A stretch of 64,000 nucleotides of DNA from Alicyclobacillaceae bacterium I2511 (GTDB lineage Bacteria; Bacillota; Bacilli; Alicyclobacillales; Alicyclobacillaceae): NCBI GenBank assembly GCA_003584005.1, contig QXHL01000004.1, positions 1 through 64,000 on the forward strand, in the 5' to 3' direction. Below, in pieces: positions 7,103-14,836 of this stretch. The notes beneath the pieces were generated by a model. That model was given only the letters and a program-made list of their open reading frames with translations. It had not been told where the DNA came from and did no database searches. Both the position numbers and the translations under genes were made by a program. Within the stretch, counting starts at the first letter, position 1; every line of letters begins with the position of its first letter.

Positions 7103-8557
7103 TCACTCCTGCAGGGCCGTCGTTTTGGACTGGGCCCAATGACGCAGACTGTCCAACAACATTCCCTCTTGCCCTGGCAACAAAGTTCTAGGATCTGCGA
7201 CAACCGCATCATGCACAATACGTGCGATAATCGGTACAGGCGGTACCGTGCGCAGTTGATCAAAAAGTTCTTTGGCGGTCAGGTCCCGCGCCCGCATCTG
7301 CAAACAGCGAGTCGGCAAATCTGTCAAGGGCAACGCACCGCCGCCGATGCGTGATACCGCGTCCACCTGGTCAATTTTCAGTACACTTGAAAGAACCTCA
7401 TCTGTGGCAATTGCCTTTGCTAACCCAGCGACCTTTTCCGCCATCTCTTGGTATGAAGCGGTAATCATACGCACCACGGGCACCTCACGACGCGCCAACT
7501 CCGGATCTTCGTAAGCCGTTAATGTGGCCTCTAGGGCGGCTAGCGTCATTTTGTCCACCCGCAGGGCACGCATCCAGGGATGTCCGCGAAGCTTTGTCAC
7601 GAGGTCCTGCCGCCCCAGGATAATCCCTGCCTGGGCCCCCCCCAATAACTTGTCCCCACTGAAAGACAGCAAATCCACCCCTGCCTTAATGCTGCGCGCC
7701 ACCGTTGGCTCATCCCCCACACCCGCCGCCGGAAAATCAAATAATGCCCCGCTGCCAAGGTCCTCAAACAATGGAATCTGCCGTTGCCGAGCGAGTTCTA
7801 CCAAATCCGTCAGAGCTGGCTGATGGACAAAACCGACAATACGGTAATTGCTCGTGTGCACTTTTAAAATTAAACGCGTATTTTCGCCAAGGGCCTGCTG
7901 GTAATCCCGTAAGTGGGTCTTGTTGCTGGTCCCCACTTCCTTGAGGATGACTCCTGCCTGGGCCATGATGTCAGGGATTCGAAAAGACCCACCGATTTCC
8001 ACCAGCTGTCCTCTCGAAACCACTGCCTCACCACCCTGTGCCAGGGCTCGCAATGCCAGCAGCACAGCGGCCGCATTATTGTTCACCACAAGTGCCGACT
8101 GTGCCCCTGTCAACGCGCACAGCCGTTTCGCTACATGGTCATGACGGGAACCCCGCGTGCCCACATCTAAGTCATACTCCAGATTGCTGTACTGTGAAGC
8201 CACATTGTGCACCGCCTGCAACGCTCTAAAGGACAACGGAGCACGCCCCAAATTAGTATGAATCACCGTTCCGGTAAGGTTCAACACCGGACGCAGGTGA
8301 GAGCTGAGGTGTGCCTCCAATACCCGTTTAGCCCGTGCAAGAATGCTCGCAAACTGAGTCATCTGCGCCCACTCCAACTCGCTGGGCCCTGGGTCTTGAG
8401 CCCACAAATTGCGCAACTGTGTCAGGGCCTCAGCCAGGGACTGGCTGACCAGTGCCAGGGGAAAATCTGCAAAGGTAGCTAAAGTTTGCGGATTCTCAAG
8501 CAGACGTCCAACCGCAGGCAACGACCTTAAGGAAGCATTTTTATCGATGAAAATCAC
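7103..8557 (-). CDS. selA: L-seryl-tRNA(Sec) selenium transferase SelA
   Basis: About 484 residues. SelA is the decameric PLP enzyme that converts seryl-tRNA(Sec) to selenocysteyl-tRNA(Sec) using selenophosphate. Seen here: the N-terminal [16 protein letters not shown] domain that binds tRNA-Sec, [32 protein letters not shown], and the PLP-lysine box [16 protein letters not shown]. Start is uncertain: GTG at 8557 fits the family N-terminus; a GTG at 8596 would add 13 unmatched residues. Nothing else of the Sec pathway is adjacent; tRNA-Sec is at 50960-51056. The UGA stop lies in the palindrome TGAACGCGTTCA (7094-7105) and is followed in frame by a further open reading. Confidence 0.95.
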   Translation of the reverse strand: MIFIDKNASLRSLPAVGRLLENPQTLATFADFPLALVSQSLAEALTQLRNLWAQDPGPSELEWAQMTQFASILARAKRVLEAHLSSHLRPVLNLTGTVIHTNLGRAPLSFRALQAVHNVASQYSNLEYDLDVGTRGSRHDHVAKRLCALTGAQSALVVNNNAAAVLLALRALAQGGEAVVSRGQLVEIGGSFRIPDIMAQAGVILKEVGTSNKTHLRDYQQALGENTRLILKVHTSNYRIVGFVHQPALTDLVELARQRQIPLFEDLGSGALFDFPAAGVGDEPTVARSIKAGVDLLSFSGDKLLGGAQAGIILGRQDLVTKLRGHPWMRALRVDKMTLAALEATLTAYEDPELARREVPVVRMITASYQEMAEKVAGLAKAIATDEVLSSVLKIDQVDAVSRIGGGALPLTDLPTRCLQMRARDLTAKELFDQLRTVPPVPIIARIVHDAVVADPRTLLPGQEGMLLDSLRHWAQSKTTALQE

Positions 8558-8617
8558 CCTCTGGCTTTCTTGTGTCGATGTACATGAATGTACCACAGTG
8601 CTACCATAAATGCGTTG

Positions 8618-8644
8618 TGCGCCTTTTCCTGGCGCATCTTTTTA
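8618..8644 (+). promoter_or_regulatory. Attenuator-like hairpin upstream of hemL
   Basis: TGCGCC (8618-8623), a 7-base loop, GGCGCA (8631-8636), then TCTTTTTAAATTT. On the plus strand this looks like a small intrinsic terminator placed about 40 bases before the hemL start. It could attenuate hemL or block transcription entering from the selA side. A nearby inverted repeat GTACAT-GA-ATGTAC (8580-8593) may be an operator. No convincing -35/-10 pair for hemL was found. Confidence 0.4.
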
Positions 8645-8676
8645 AATTTCAGCCAGTGTACAGGAGGTTGAACCCG

Positions 8677-9969
8677 TTGGAATTTTCTGAGTCAAAGCGG
8701 TGGTTTGAAAGATCGGAACAGGCGATTCTCGGGGGTGTCAACAGCCCGTCCCGCTCTTTTAAAGCGGTGGGGGGCGGCATCCCCATTGTCATGAAGCGAG
8801 CTTATGGAGCTTACTTTGAAGATGTTGATGGCAACACCTTTATCGACTACTTAGGGGCCTATGGCCCACTGGTGCTCGGACACGCTCATCCACATGTCAT
8901 GCAAGCCGTGCGCCAAGCCACGGAAGATGGAATTCTCTACGGCACGCCAACTCCCTGGGAGGTTGAATTTGCTGAAACCCTGCAGGAGGCAATTCCAGAC
9001 CTGGAGCGAGTCCGCTTTGTGAATTCCGGCACCGAGGCCGTGATGACCACCCTGCGTGTGGCGCGAGGTGCCACAGGTCGCAATAAGATTGTTAAATTCG
9101 CCGGTTGTTACCATGGTCACTCAGATGCCATGCTTGTAGCAGCAGGGTCTGGTCCATCTTCCATAGGGATTCCAGACAGTGCGGGCGTTACCCCAGCCAC
9201 TGCATCCGAAATCATCACCGTTCCATACAATGACGTGGAAGCTTTAGCCAGTACACTTGAACAACACCGCTTTGAAATTGCAGCAGTATTAGTGGAACCC
9301 ATTGTGGGCAACTTCGGGATTGTAGCCCCACAAACAGGGTTTCTTCAACAAGTCATCGACTTGTCACACGCAGCAGGTGCCTTGGTCATTTTTGATGAGG
9401 TGATAACAGCCTTCCGTTTTCATTACGGAACGGCTGCTCAGATGTATGACGTACACCCGGATTTGTATGCTTTGGGTAAAATCATCGGCGGTGGTTTGCC
9501 GATTGGGGCTTATGGTGGCAAGCAAGTGGTGATGGAACGAGTCGCACCCCTAGGCCCCGTTTATCAAGCGGGGACCATGGCGGGCAACCCGGCCTCCATG
9601 CGTGCTGGTCTGGCCTGTTTGGAAGTCTTGCGACAACCAGAAATTTATGAACGAATGAACAGTTTTGGACAACGCTTAGAAACGGGCCTCCACAATGCTG
9701 CACAGCGGGTAGGCGCACAGGTTACAATAAACCGCGTAGGTGGGGCACTGACCGTGTTTTTCGGGAGTCAACCCGTGGTGAATTATGAGCAAGCGGTGCG
9801 CACCAGTTCAGAAGAATTTGCGGCCCTGTTCCACGCCTTGCTGCGGCGAGGTATCTTCATTGCCCCTTCTAAGTATGAAGCGTGGTTTGTCTCTGCGGCC
9901 CACAGTGAGGGGGATATCACCAAAACCCTACAAATTGTGGATGCGACATTTGACGAATTATATCGCTGA
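8677..9969 (+). CDS. hemL: Glutamate-1-semialdehyde 2,1-aminomutase
   Basis: 430 residues, the length of Bacillus HemL. It converts glutamate-1-semialdehyde to 5-aminolevulinate, the C5-pathway precursor of haem. Markers: [15 protein letters not shown] near the start, [44 protein letters not shown] and the PLP-lysine box [18 protein letters not shown], then [13 protein letters not shown]. Start TTG at 8677 is chosen because AGGAGG lies 9 bases upstream and it gives the family length; the open frame upstream shows no homology. It is divergent from selA. The other haem genes of the window (hemE-hemH-hemY) are about 37 kb away. Confidence 0.96.
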   Translation: MEFSESKRWFERSEQAILGGVNSPSRSFKAVGGGIPIVMKRAYGAYFEDVDGNTFIDYLGAYGPLVLGHAHPHVMQAVRQATEDGILYGTPTPWEVEFAETLQEAIPDLERVRFVNSGTEAVMTTLRVARGATGRNKIVKFAGCYHGHSDAMLVAAGSGPSSIGIPDSAGVTPATASEIITVPYNDVEALASTLEQHRFEIAAVLVEPIVGNFGIVAPQTGFLQQVIDLSHAAGALVIFDEVITAFRFHYGTAAQMYDVHPDLYALGKIIGGGLPIGAYGGKQVVMERVAPLGPVYQAGTMAGNPASMRAGLACLEVLRQPEIYERMNSFGQRLETGLHNAAQRVGAQVTINRVGGALTVFFGSQPVVNYEQAVRTSSEEFAALFHALLRRGIFIAPSKYEAWFVSAAHSEGDITKTLQIVDATFDELYR

Positions 9970-10003
9970 GTACAGGAAAAACATCCCCTGTGAACATCAC
10001 TAA

Positions 10004-10045
10004 AACACGGGCCCGTGCCAGGGTTGCCTGGGACGGGCCCGTGTT
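10004..10045. terminator. Long bidirectional stem-loop between hemL and trxA
   Basis: AACACGGGCCCGT pairs with ACGGGCCCGTGTT (13 pairs) and inside it CCAGG pairs with CCTGG, giving an almost unbroken 18-pair hairpin between the two convergent genes. After the stem on the minus strand comes TTTTAG; on the plus strand there is no T-run. Confidence 0.8.
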
Positions 10046-10056
10046 CCGGAACCCCC

Positions 10057-10374
10057 TTAAATGACTTCGGACAGTTGGCTGAGCAAGTCAGCTTTAGAAC
10101 GAAAACCAATCATTTGCTTAACCACCTTGCCGCCTTTAAACACCAACAAGGTGGGAATGCTCATGATGCCAAACTGTTGCGTCGTGGCCGGATTTTTATC
10201 CACATCTAAACGGCCAATCTTTAATTTCCCCTGCAGTTCTCCAGACATTTCCTCCAAAACAGGTGCAATCATTTTGCAGGGACCACACCACACAGCCCAG
10301 AAATCCACCAAAACGGGGGTATCCGATTGTAAAAAGCTTGTAAAACTTTGGTCTGTCACTACTTGAGTTCCCAT
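10057..10374 (-). CDS. trxA: Thioredoxin
   Basis: 105 residues with the classic thioredoxin fold and active site FWAVWCGPCKMIAPVLEEM, followed by the cis-proline box GIMSIPTLLVFKGG. It reduces protein disulfides in the cytoplasm using thioredoxin reductase. ATG at 10374 has AAAGGAGG 6 bases upstream. The gene ends in a strong stem-loop at 10004-10045. The active site uses Cys, not Sec. Confidence 0.97.
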   Translation of the reverse strand: MGTQVVTDQSFTSFLQSDTPVLVDFWAVWCGPCKMIAPVLEEMSGELQGKLKIGRLDVDKNPATTQQFGIMSIPTLLVFKGGKVVKQMIGFRSKADLLSQLSEVI

Positions 10375-10427
10375 TTCCGTCCTCCTTTGCGCGGGTCAAT
10401 AGACCCAATCCGTATTTTAACACCCCT

Positions 10428-11522
10428 TCAGGCGTCACGCACGCGCAAATTCCAACGAAATACGAATACAACGGCAATCACGATGGCCAAAGTCAGCCCT
10501 GCGGCCCATTCATTTAGATCGTAACGACCTGCCAAGGCTTGCAAGGGTAACACCCAGTACAAAAGAGAGGCCCCAGCTAACAGCCCTGGAACCAAGCGAT
10601 GGCGCAACAGGAAAAAGGAGAGTAGAAGCGAACCCGCAGCTAAAGTCGCAGACCCGGTTAACAAGGCTGGTAAATCCAATCGCCAGGGGGTAAGCCAGAT
10701 GCCTAAGGCAGGCACCAACGTGCTTTGAAATACCATGGCCCCAGTTACATTCCCTAAAGCCAGAGCATCCTTGCCTTGACGAATCCAAACTACACTGTTG
10801 AGAGTCTCCGGTAGTTCTGTAGCCAAAGGAATTAATAAGGCTGAAAGCGCAAATGTCGGCATCCCCAATGACAAGGCCACCTGACTTACGCCTGAAGACA
10901 GCAACTGAGCCCCCGCAATAATGGCCAATAAGGACAATAACAACTGCAGGACTACCGACTGCCACGCTGGTTCTGATGCCTGCCACTGAAGATACAGGCA
11001 ATGCGGTAGCTCGCTAGAGGGACTGTTCAATTTTTCTCGTAGTGCAGTGACAACAAATACTAAATAAACACCCACCAAGAACCAAGGGGCCAAATCATGT
11101 AACCATGGCCAAGGGACAACCCCTGTGATAATTACAAAACTGAAAGTTAACAAAAAAAACATCATGTCTCGGTAAAATGCCTTTCCGCGAACCTGCAAAC
11201 GGTCCGCGCTATCCTGTGTAATGTGGCGGACCCACAAAGCCACGGCCATGATTAGCGAGCCAAGTGTCACCAGTAAAAAGGGAGCACCCAGAATGCCACC
11301 CATCCCGACTTCTTGTGATGCCTTGCTCCCAGATCCGAAAAGAATGGCTGTCACAGGCACGGCTGTTTCAGGCAACGCAGTTCCAAGTGCAGCCAGTACA
11401 CTTCCCACTGCACCGTCCCCAAGACCCAATTTTCTCCCCAGCCACTCTATGCCGTTTGTAAACAGTTCTGCACCAAATAAAATCATGGACAGGGCAAATA
11501 ACATCATCAGAACGACGCGCAC
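10428..11522 (-). CDS. Sodium/calcium exchanger family membrane protein
   Basis: 364 residues with about ten membrane helices. Two inverted alpha-repeats of the CaCA (Na/Ca antiporter) superfamily are visible: GSVLAALGTALPETAVPVTA in the first half and LIPLATELPETLNSVVWIRQG in the second, each with the conserved acidic residue in the ALPE/ELPE motif that binds the cation. Ions moved cannot be told from the sequence. Start GTG at 11522 with GGGGAGGG 7 bases upstream. It lies 53 bases before trxA on the same strand and may be co-transcribed. Confidence 0.88.
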   Translation of the reverse strand: MRVVLMMLFALSMILFGAELFTNGIEWLGRKLGLGDGAVGSVLAALGTALPETAVPVTAILFGSGSKASQEVGMGGILGAPFLLVTLGSLIMAVALWVRHITQDSADRLQVRGKAFYRDMMFFLLTFSFVIITGVVPWPWLHDLAPWFLVGVYLVFVVTALREKLNSPSSELPHCLYLQWQASEPAWQSVVLQLLLSLLAIIAGAQLLSSGVSQVALSLGMPTFALSALLIPLATELPETLNSVVWIRQGKDALALGNVTGAMVFQSTLVPALGIWLTPWRLDLPALLTGSATLAAGSLLLSFFLLRHRLVPGLLAGASLLYWVLPLQALAGRYDLNEWAAGLTLAIVIAVVFVFRWNLRVRDA

Positions 11523-11597
11523 CCTCGTCCCTCCCCGCTAGGTCGTCCCCAATCTGTACGCTTGTGCCCGTCCAAATATGCCCTTTCCAATCAACCA

Positions 11598-12287
11598 CTA
11601 TAAATTAGGGGAAGTTGGCACCGACGAGAGTTCTAATACGTCTGCCAGCAACTGATGCGCCAATTGACTTCCTTCCACATTGGCGTCAAGAAAGAGGGCA
11701 AACCACGACTCTTCCCGGCCAGTCAAAAACCAAATCATGCCCTGCACCCCAACAATTGAGGTTTCAATCACATGTGACAAACCTACTTCCTTTTGCAGTT
11801 TGGTCACAGACCTCCGATAGTCCCGTAAAACATCCACAAATTCATCCTCATAGACCTGATCCGAAGCCCCAAGAACCTCATCCTGAAAAACCATCCACCC
11901 AACTACATCGGAATTTCCCGTAAGTCGGTAAAAGCACTCCAGCCAGGATTCCCCTTCAAACAGTGGAACCGCAGGCTGAGATAAAATAAAGGGCAGAACA
12001 TTGCGTTTAAAAACCTTGCGATTCCCGTTTGCGTGTTCAGGAGGATGCCCCAATAAGACCTCGACACTGCCACCCTCCATAGACGCAGTCAAAACCCCGT
12101 TGGGTGCACTCAACGGCCCATTGGAGGCATTAGGCTCTGCCAGCAACGCCCTGTCAGAAAGTTCTCCATCCTTTACACGTGATTTTTTTTTACCCGGTGG
12201 TCTGCCGCGCAGCAAGTAAATATTGAGCCACACGAGGACCATAATGAGAATTAAGGCAATGGCCACAATTCCCACAAATGAACCCAT
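11598..12287 (-). CDS. Membrane-anchored hypothetical protein
   Basis: 229 residues. One N-terminal membrane helix (FVGIVAIALILIMVLVWLNI) is followed by a basic stretch RGRPPGKKKSR, so the rest is probably cytoplasmic. A low-complexity Ser/Asn/Pro linker (residues about 45-75) leads to a folded C-terminal region of about 130 residues with alternating helices and strands (SIVGVQGMIWFLTGREESWFALFLD). That pattern is faintly like a roadblock/LC7 domain, but I cannot confirm it. Start ATG at 12287 has GGAGGG 7 bases upstream. It lies between the ABC-exporter cluster and the Na/Ca exchanger on the same strand. Confidence 0.7.
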   Translation of the reverse strand: MGSFVGIVAIALILIMVLVWLNIYLLRGRPPGKKKSRVKDGELSDRALLAEPNASNGPLSAPNGVLTASMEGGSVEVLLGHPPEHANGNRKVFKRNVLPFILSQPAVPLFEGESWLECFYRLTGNSDVVGWMVFQDEVLGASDQVYEDEFVDVLRDYRRSVTKLQKEVGLSHVIETSIVGVQGMIWFLTGREESWFALFLDANVEGSQLAHQLLADVLELSSVPTSPNL

Positions 12288-12355
12288 GCAACTCCCTCCA
12301 CATCCCCAATTAGGCAATTTTTTAGGTGTTCACTTCGTGCATACCCGAAACCTTT

Positions 12356-13003
12356 TTAAAGGTTGTTGCGATGAATTCGAACGCTGGCATTCATGCCGGG
12401 TACAACGTACTTGCCATCCATTGTGTTTAAAGAAATCCGTACTGGCATCCGTTGTACCTCTTTCGTAAAGGTTCCTGAGCTGTCTGATGGAACTCCCAAA
12501 GATTCAGCAGCCGTTTCTGAACAAATGCTGTGCACAACCCCAGGAAAAGTGTTCCCCGGATAGGCGTCAATGTACACATCCACCCGCTGCCCCGGTTGTA
12601 CGTTGCGTATGGCTGTTTCTCGTATATTGGCGGTGATGTATTCGTTTTGAATATCCATGACTGCACCCAGTAATGTACCGGGGCCCACCACTTCATTCAC
12701 CACTGCGTCTGATTTTACCACCTGACCTTTAATAGGGCTGGTGATATTGAGAGTCTGTCCCGTGGCGAGTTGCTCCACCCCCAACACATCCCCAGCCTGT
12801 ACCGCAGTCCCTTGCTGTACACTCCACTTGGTCAACTTGCCAGCGGCTACAGCCGCAATATACTGCTGCTTTGCCTGAACTGAGGCATCGCTTACACTGA
12901 CATAATTGTTTTGATTGTAAAAGTACCATCCACCTCCGGCAATGGCCAGAAGAACCACAATGAATCCCACGAGGTTAATGAGAATGATTCGACTGACACG
13001 CAT
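12356..13003 (-). CDS. HlyD/EmrA-type membrane fusion protein
   Basis: 215 residues. N-terminal membrane helix (ILINLVGFIVVLLAIAGGGWYF) followed by VSVSDASVQAKQQYIAAVAAGKL, a biotinyl-lipoyl-like half motif, then LNITSPIKGQVVKSDAVVNEVV and a beta-barrel region ending VPGMNASVRI. This is the HlyD/EmrA periplasmic-adaptor family, here short and without the long coiled coil, as in Gram-positive exporters. Start ATG at 13003 follows AAGAGGAG. It lies 56 bases behind the ABC permease and probably belongs to the same export system. AACCTTTTTAAAGGTT at its 3' end is palindromic. Confidence 0.85.
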   Translation of the reverse strand: MRVSRIILINLVGFIVVLLAIAGGGWYFYNQNNYVSVSDASVQAKQQYIAAVAAGKLTKWSVQQGTAVQAGDVLGVEQLATGQTLNITSPIKGQVVKSDAVVNEVVGPGTLLGAVMDIQNEYITANIRETAIRNVQPGQRVDVYIDAYPGNTFPGVVHSICSETAAESLGVPSDSSGTFTKEVQRMPVRISLNTMDGKYVVPGMNASVRIHRNNL

Positions 13004-13059
13004 AAGACTCCTCTTCCCTTTTTTTATTTGGAGTGAACTCATTCAACCAATCCGACGAT

Positions 13060-13905
13060 TTACTCAAAGTCTTTTTCATCGCCATGCCTAAAACGAGCCG
13101 AGAAGGCATACGACTGCGGGCGCAAGCGCCCACTGCTGAGCACCCACAGAATCACGGTAATAGACCCGTAAAAGCCTAAAAACCACAGACTATCTCGAGC
13201 AAAATGGCCAGGTACAGCACCTGCTAGCCCAGCCTCAATCCACAAAGGATTAAGGCGCAACAAAAATTGTCCCCAATTGAGTAAAAAATAATCAATTGGA
13301 AACCGGGTCGCTGCATACTGCAAGCCATAGCCAAACAATCCCGTAATCAGAACCATCCAAGTCACTGTGGCATAGGACAATACCGTACTCCAGCCAGAAC
13401 GTAAAGCCAACGTCGACCAACATACACTCATTGCAGCCACCAAAACAATTGTTAACAATTGAAAACCAAATACTCCTACCAATTCTTGTGGAACAGCCGC
13501 ACCAAACAGAAAAACCAGACTGTAAAGCGGAAGGGTCACGACAACAAGTAACAACAATAAGGCACTGGAAGAAAGGACCTTTCCCATCAAAATGGTAAAA
13601 GGTGACAAAGGGGTCGTCAAGAGAACGCTCAGGGTTCGACGTTCCCTCTCACCGCTGACCGCTCCAGCAGCAAATGCAGGGGTTAGAAAAACGACAACGG
13701 CCATTTGCAACAAACCTAGGGTTACGAATACTTGCTCTCCCCGAGCAGGCAGCAACAGGGTGAGTTGACCCTGGACATTTTCATACAACAGTAAAAACGT
13801 CAGCAAAGCCATGCTAATAAAATACCCCATAATTACTAATGGCGCTCTGCGAGTGCGCATCCGCTGACGGAATTCTTTTAATAATAAGGGATTACCCCGC
13901 ATCAT
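13060..13905 (-). CDS. ABC transporter permease (ABC-2 type)
   Basis: 281 residues with six hydrophobic segments. It starts MMRGNPLLLKEFRQRMRTRRAP, an N-terminal amphipathic stretch typical of ABC-2 permeases, and contains the consensus AGAVSGERERRTLSVLLTTP (the E-x-E/T-L-x-x-L-L-x-T-P box) after the second helix. The two genes overlap by 14 bases with the ATPase gene (13892), so they are translationally coupled. The substrate is unknown; NatB/GldF-like relatives export small ions, lipids or peptides. Confidence 0.9.
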   Translation of the reverse strand: MMRGNPLLLKEFRQRMRTRRAPLVIMGYFISMALLTFLLLYENVQGQLTLLLPARGEQVFVTLGLLQMAVVVFLTPAFAAGAVSGERERRTLSVLLTTPLSPFTILMGKVLSSSALLLLLVVVTLPLYSLVFLFGAAVPQELVGVFGFQLLTIVLVAAMSVCWSTLALRSGWSTVLSYATVTWMVLITGLFGYGLQYAATRFPIDYFLLNWGQFLLRLNPLWIEAGLAGAVPGHFARDSLWFLGFYGSITVILWVLSSGRLRPQSYAFSARFRHGDEKDFE

Positions 13906-14836
13906 GTGGAAGGACTCCCCGTTCTGTGAGGCGTAGGAACAAGGACTCGATGTCTGTGGGCTGCTCCCCAAAATGTGTCACCGCAATGCCGGACTGAATC
14001 AGTCGTTTAAGTAGTTCTGCCTGTTCTTCTTCCAGGCCGGAAAATACCATCTCCACACCCTGGGGTCGCAGGGCGTATTCCAACACCTGTGGCACATTTG
14101 CCAACACTCTGTGCCACGACTCTGGTTCCGCCGCCGCCTGGATCCACAGTCGACGATATGCCCCCGTTTGGTCCAACAACGCATCCACCGCAGCCACCGC
14201 CGACAATTCTCCTCCTCGCATCATGCCAATCTCGTCCGAGACCTCACTTAACTCATTAAGAATGTGTGAGCTAATAATCATGGTTTTTCCTAACTCCCGT
14301 AGACGCCGCAACACCCGTCGCAGTTCAATGCGAGAGCGCGGGTCCAATCCGGATGCCGGTTCATCCAATATCAGTACCTGTGGATCATGCATTAAACAAC
14401 GCGCCAACTCTAGCCGCTGCTGCATTCCTCGGGACAACGCGTTGACATAAGTTTTTCGCTGATTTTGCAGGTTTACCCATTCCAGTAAATCCACGCTGCG
14501 CCGCCGTGCTAAAGCCCCTTTAATACCATAACACTCCGCATAAAAGTAAAGGTACTCCGTCACCGTCAAATCATCGTAAACGCCAAATGCATCCGGCATG
14601 TACCCAATCGACATGCGCACGTCATGGGGATGTTTGCAAACCTCAAAACCATTCACAAAGGCCCGACCAAAGGTAGGCACCGTCAGAGTGGCAAGCATCG
14701 ATAAGGTGGTCGTCTTCCCGGCTCCGTTTTCCCCAATCAAACCAAAAACAGTGCCCTGACGCACCGTTAAATTGAGCCGATTCACCGCCACCGTGCGGCC
14801 ATACTTCTTGGTCAAGTTTTGCGTTTGTATCATCAT
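13892..14836 (-). CDS. ABC transporter ATP-binding protein
   Basis: 314 residues. Walker A GLIGENGAGKTTTLSML at about residue 35, Q-loop region MPDAFGVYDDLTVTEYLYFY, signature LSRGMQQRLELARCLMHDP, Walker B VLILDEPASGLDPRSR, and switch histidine IISSHILNEL. This is the drug/lipid/Na export type (NatA, CcmA-like) with a C-terminal extension of about 90 residues. Start ATG at 14836 overlaps the stop of the upstream 674-residue gene, and its own end overlaps the permease start, so three genes are tightly coupled. Confidence 0.93.
   Translation of the reverse strand: MMIQTQNLTKKYGRTVAVNRLNLTVRQGTVFGLIGENGAGKTTTLSMLATLTVPTFGRAFVNGFEVCKHPHDVRMSIGYMPDAFGVYDDLTVTEYLYFYAECYGIKGALARRRSVDLLEWVNLQNQRKTYVNALSRGMQQRLELARCLMHDPQVLILDEPASGLDPRSRIELRRVLRRLRELGKTMIISSHILNELSEVSDEIGMMRGGELSAVAAVDALLDQTGAYRRLWIQAAAEPESWHRVLANVPQVLEYALRPQGVEMVFSGLEEEQAELLKRLIQSGIAVTHFGEQPTDIESLFLRLTERGVLPHDAG

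Noticed and set aside
8200-9400. Several long open frames on the strand opposite to selA and hemL
   Set aside because: They mirror codon bias of the real genes, and their products show no family motifs.
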